From the NCBI GenBank assembly GCA_040755715.1, contig JBFLXN010000184.1:1-5014 (forward strand): a DNA stretch of 5,014 nucleotides, in the 5' to 3' direction. Source of the DNA: JBFLXN01 sp040755715 [NCBI: Candidatus Edwardsbacteria bacterium] (GTDB taxonomy: Bacteria > Edwardsbacteria > AC1 > JBFLXN01). Every line of letters begins with the position of its first letter. The stretch's first letter is position 1. The translations under genes were made by a program, and so were the position numbers. This document shows positions 3,846-5,014 of this stretch, piece by piece. The notes under the pieces are model-generated. The model saw only the letters and a list, made by a program, of their open reading frames with translations, was not told the origin of the DNA and did not search any database.

Positions 3846-4736
3846 TTAGTGGTTTTCAAGGACCTTTTCGGCATCTGCAAAACCTTGACTCATTGCTATT
3901 CTTATCTTTTCTGGATTGAACTCCAGAGTGTCAATCATTAGACTTTCCGGTTGAACTAACTTAAAACTAATATATCTCCACTTCCCTAAAACATCAGCTC
4001 CAGAAGTCACTAATTCATTCTTTTTCTGCATTATCTCTAAATCATTGATAAAAATTTCATTCAGCAAAATGTCAAGTGTTCTTATTCCTATCTTAATAAG
4101 GCTTTTGTATTTTTTCTTTCCCGGATTTATTTTAGGAGGGGAAGCGAGTATAATGAAAATCTCTTCTGCTCCCAAATCAATTGCTTCTTTTAATGGAGTT
4201 ATGTTTCTTACCCCTCCATCAACCATTGTCTCATCTACTTCTCTGCTGTGAAATGTGACGGACACAGGGCTGAAGGCAATGGGAATAGTAGTGCTGGCTA
4301 GAATCATCTTCTTTAGTAGGGGCGAGGGGACCTCGCCCCTACCATTGATTGAATAATACTCACCGGTATAGAGGGAGACAACCCCAATTCTCAATTCTTT
4401 GCCTGAATTTTCTATTTTTTTAGGGTCTATATATTTATCAATCAATTTCCATAAAGGTTCATTGCTGTAAAGGCTATCTTTGCCAATCAGGGAAAATAGC
4501 CATCCTCCAAAGTGATGGGTATAGATATCAGAATTCTTTTTAATATTCAACCATAAATCTTTAAGAATCTGAAATTCTCCCTGCACAATCATTGAGGCAT
4601 TGAGCGAGCCTACCGAGACGCCAGTAACAATATCAAAATCAAGTTTCGCTTGATTTAATAGATAATCTACGGCTCCTACCTGATACGCTCCTTTTGCTCC
4701 ACCGCCACTTAACACTAATGCTTTCTTCTTATTCAT
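3846..4736 (-). CDS. Patatin-like phospholipase family protein
   Basis: This 296-aa protein fits a bacterial single-domain patatin, a lipid acyl hydrolase acting on membrane phospholipids or other acyl esters through a Ser-Asp dyad. The N-terminus KALVLSGGGAKGAYQVGAV carries the glycine-rich oxyanion loop (G11-G16). The nucleophile elbow GVSVG is at 39-43, with S41 as nucleophile. The aspartate is in the DGG motif (D173-G175), followed by RNITPLKEAIDLGAEE. All key residues are present. There is no signal peptide or membrane helix, so it is probably cytoplasmic or peripheral. The ATG at 4736 places GGGAKG at the usual distance but lacks a near Shine-Dalgarno. Residues about 132-141 (GRGEVPSPLL), just before the ILASTTIPIAFSPV block, are encoded by a perfect 27-nt hairpin repeat, which looks like an in-frame insertion in a surface loop. 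The radical SAM gene follows after 144 bp on the same strand. Confidence 0.92.
   Translation of the reverse strand: MNKKKALVLSGGGAKGAYQVGAVDYLLNQAKLDFDIVTGVSVGSLNASMIVQGEFQILKDLWLNIKKNSDIYTHHFGGWLFSLIGKDSLYSNEPLWKLIDKYIDPKKIENSGKELRIGVVSLYTGEYYSINGRGEVPSPLLKKMILASTTIPIAFSPVSVTFHSREVDETMVDGGVRNITPLKEAIDLGAEEIFIILASPPKINPGKKKYKSLIKIGIRTLDILLNEIFINDLEIMQKKNELVTSGADVLGKWRYISFKLVQPESLMIDTLEFNPEKIRIAMSQGFADAEKVLENH
4316..4342. repeat. 27-nt perfect palindrome inside the patatin coding sequence
   Basis: GTAGGGGCGAGG (4316-4327) and CCTCGCCCCTAC (4331-4342) are a perfect 12-bp inverted repeat around three bases. It is far more GC-rich than its surroundings. On the minus strand it is read in frame through residues 132-141 of the patatin protein and introduces no stop. 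It looks like a dispersed palindromic repeat that inserted into a tolerant loop. Confidence 0.85.
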
Positions 4737-4788
4737 AAGATGTGTGCTATACCTTTTCCCGTCTCTCTCTCCACCGCAGGCATAAAAA

Positions 4789-4807
4789 GGTTACGGCTAC
4801 GGTTACG
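4789..4807. repeat. GGTTACG/GGCTACG hexanucleotide-phase repeat
   Basis: GGTTACG at 4789 and 4801 flanks GGCTACG at 4795, giving three overlapping copies with a 6-base period. It is non-coding and 53 bases or more upstream of the patatin start. Confidence 0.65.
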
Positions 4808-4827
4808 ATACCCCTTTCGGTTAATAA

Positions 4828-4872
4828 GTTTATTGGGTTTATTGAGTTCATTGAGTCTCTTGAGTTTTATAA
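4828..4872. repeat. 9-nt tandem repeat array
   Basis: There are five consecutive 9-nt units: GTTTATTGG, GTTTATTGA, GTTCATTGA, GTCTCTTGA, GTTTTATAA. The first four are clear variants of GTTTATTGA and the fifth is degenerate. In one plus-strand frame this reads FIG-FIE-FIE-SLE, explaining the spurious open frame there. It could be a replication-slippage satellite or iterons for a DNA-binding protein. Confidence 0.8.
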
Positions 4873-4929
4873 CCCAAGAAACTATGTACACGACTTTGTT
4901 AAAATTTTGTCTAAAATTGGCACGATTTA

Positions 4930-4948
4930 TCCTGAACGGAGTGAAGGA
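4930..4948. repeat. Imperfect palindrome TCCTGAACGGAGTGAAGGA
   Basis: This 19-nt sequence has TCCT/AGGA ends and a partly symmetric centre. Its form is similar to short palindromic words seen repeatedly in many environmental genomes. It is non-coding and no second copy lies in this window. Confidence 0.4.
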
Positions 4949-4993
4949 AAATCAACACTGACAAGCGTTTAAGCCTTCTTGGCTTGTTCTTCT

Positions 4994-5014
4994 CTTGTCC
5001 CCCGACAAGTCGGG
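4994..5014. repeat. Overlapping alternative hairpins at the right edge
   Basis: CTTGTC (4994-4999) pairs with GACAAG (5004-5009), and CCCGAC (5001-5006) pairs with GTCGGG (5009-5014), so two mutually exclusive 6-bp hairpins share bases. The sequence ends at the window edge and the element may continue. Just left of it, AAGCC (4971-4975) and GGCTT (4981-4985) form a weak hairpin followed by a T-rich stretch on the plus strand. Confidence 0.5.

Larger units (their letters stand above)
4737..5014. other. Non-coding repeat-rich region upstream of the patatin gene
   Basis: This 278-bp stretch has no supported gene. Overlapping short frames on the plus strand run through tandem repeats and give low-complexity peptides. 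From left to right it holds a GGTTACG short repeat (4789-4807), a 9-nt tandem array (4828-4872), an imperfect palindrome (4930-4948) and small hairpins (4961-5014) that run off the window edge. The patatin promoter must lie here or inside this repeat zone, but I see no convincing -35/-10 pair close to the start. Confidence 0.6.

Noticed and set aside
2562-4736. Complete AmmeMemoRadiSam system
   Set aside because: Only the radical SAM member is present. Neither AMMECR1 nor MEMO1 is encoded in this window.
4740-4972. Two overlapping plus-strand open frames of about 75 codons
   Set aside because: They run through the GGTTACG and 9-nt tandem repeats, give low-complexity peptides, overlap each other in different frames, and lack ribosome-binding sites.

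Overview
The window is an AT-rich bacterial fragment with compact, mostly single-strand gene order and unusually many short inverted and direct repeats in its spacers. No rRNA, tRNA or other lineage marker is present. The combination of AT-rich coding, Shine-Dalgarno sites before some genes only, and many short dispersed-looking repeats resembles uncultivated candidate-phylum genomes, but that is an impression and no taxon can be assigned.

Layout. (1) Bases 1-1418, minus strand: a small proline-rich single-pass membrane protein (72 aa) is followed by two tandem paralogous genes for two-helix membrane proteins with a bacterial PH-like C-terminal domain. The two paralogues form a 570-bp repeat. 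About 286 bp at the 3' end is 98% identical, while the membrane-helix half has diverged. The repeat runs off the left edge of the window, so more copies may follow. (2) Bases 1490-2427: a GNAT-like acetyltransferase gene (minus) and a Xre-type helix-turn-helix gene (plus) face away from each other. Both lack a credible 5' end, and their reading frames meet at about 2130-2160, as if a deletion removed both starts and the shared promoter region. (3) Bases 2428-2561: a convergent spacer with a 16-nt hairpin, a TGCATT array and a near-copy of the 3' end of the next gene. (4) Bases 2562-4736, minus strand: a patatin-like phospholipase gene, then a 91-bp inverted-repeat element, then a radical SAM enzyme of the AmrS (AmmeMemoRadiSam) / PflA-like family. 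The radical SAM protein carries an apparent twin-arginine signal and a C-terminal zinc ribbon. The patatin gene has a 27-nt perfect hairpin repeat inside its reading frame. (5) Bases 4737-5014: no gene, but several short repeats, including a 9-nt tandem array.

How the genes work together. The left group looks like one transcription unit for a small envelope module of unknown role. The patatin and radical SAM genes are co-directional but separated by a 144-bp spacer holding the repeat element, so co-transcription is uncertain. The AmrS partners AMMECR1 and MEMO1 are not in the window. No complete, clearly new defence or mobile system is visible. The most notable items are the homogenised tandem PH-domain genes, the doubly truncated GNAT/Xre junction, the putatively exported radical SAM enzyme, and the palindromic repeats, one of them inside a coding sequence.
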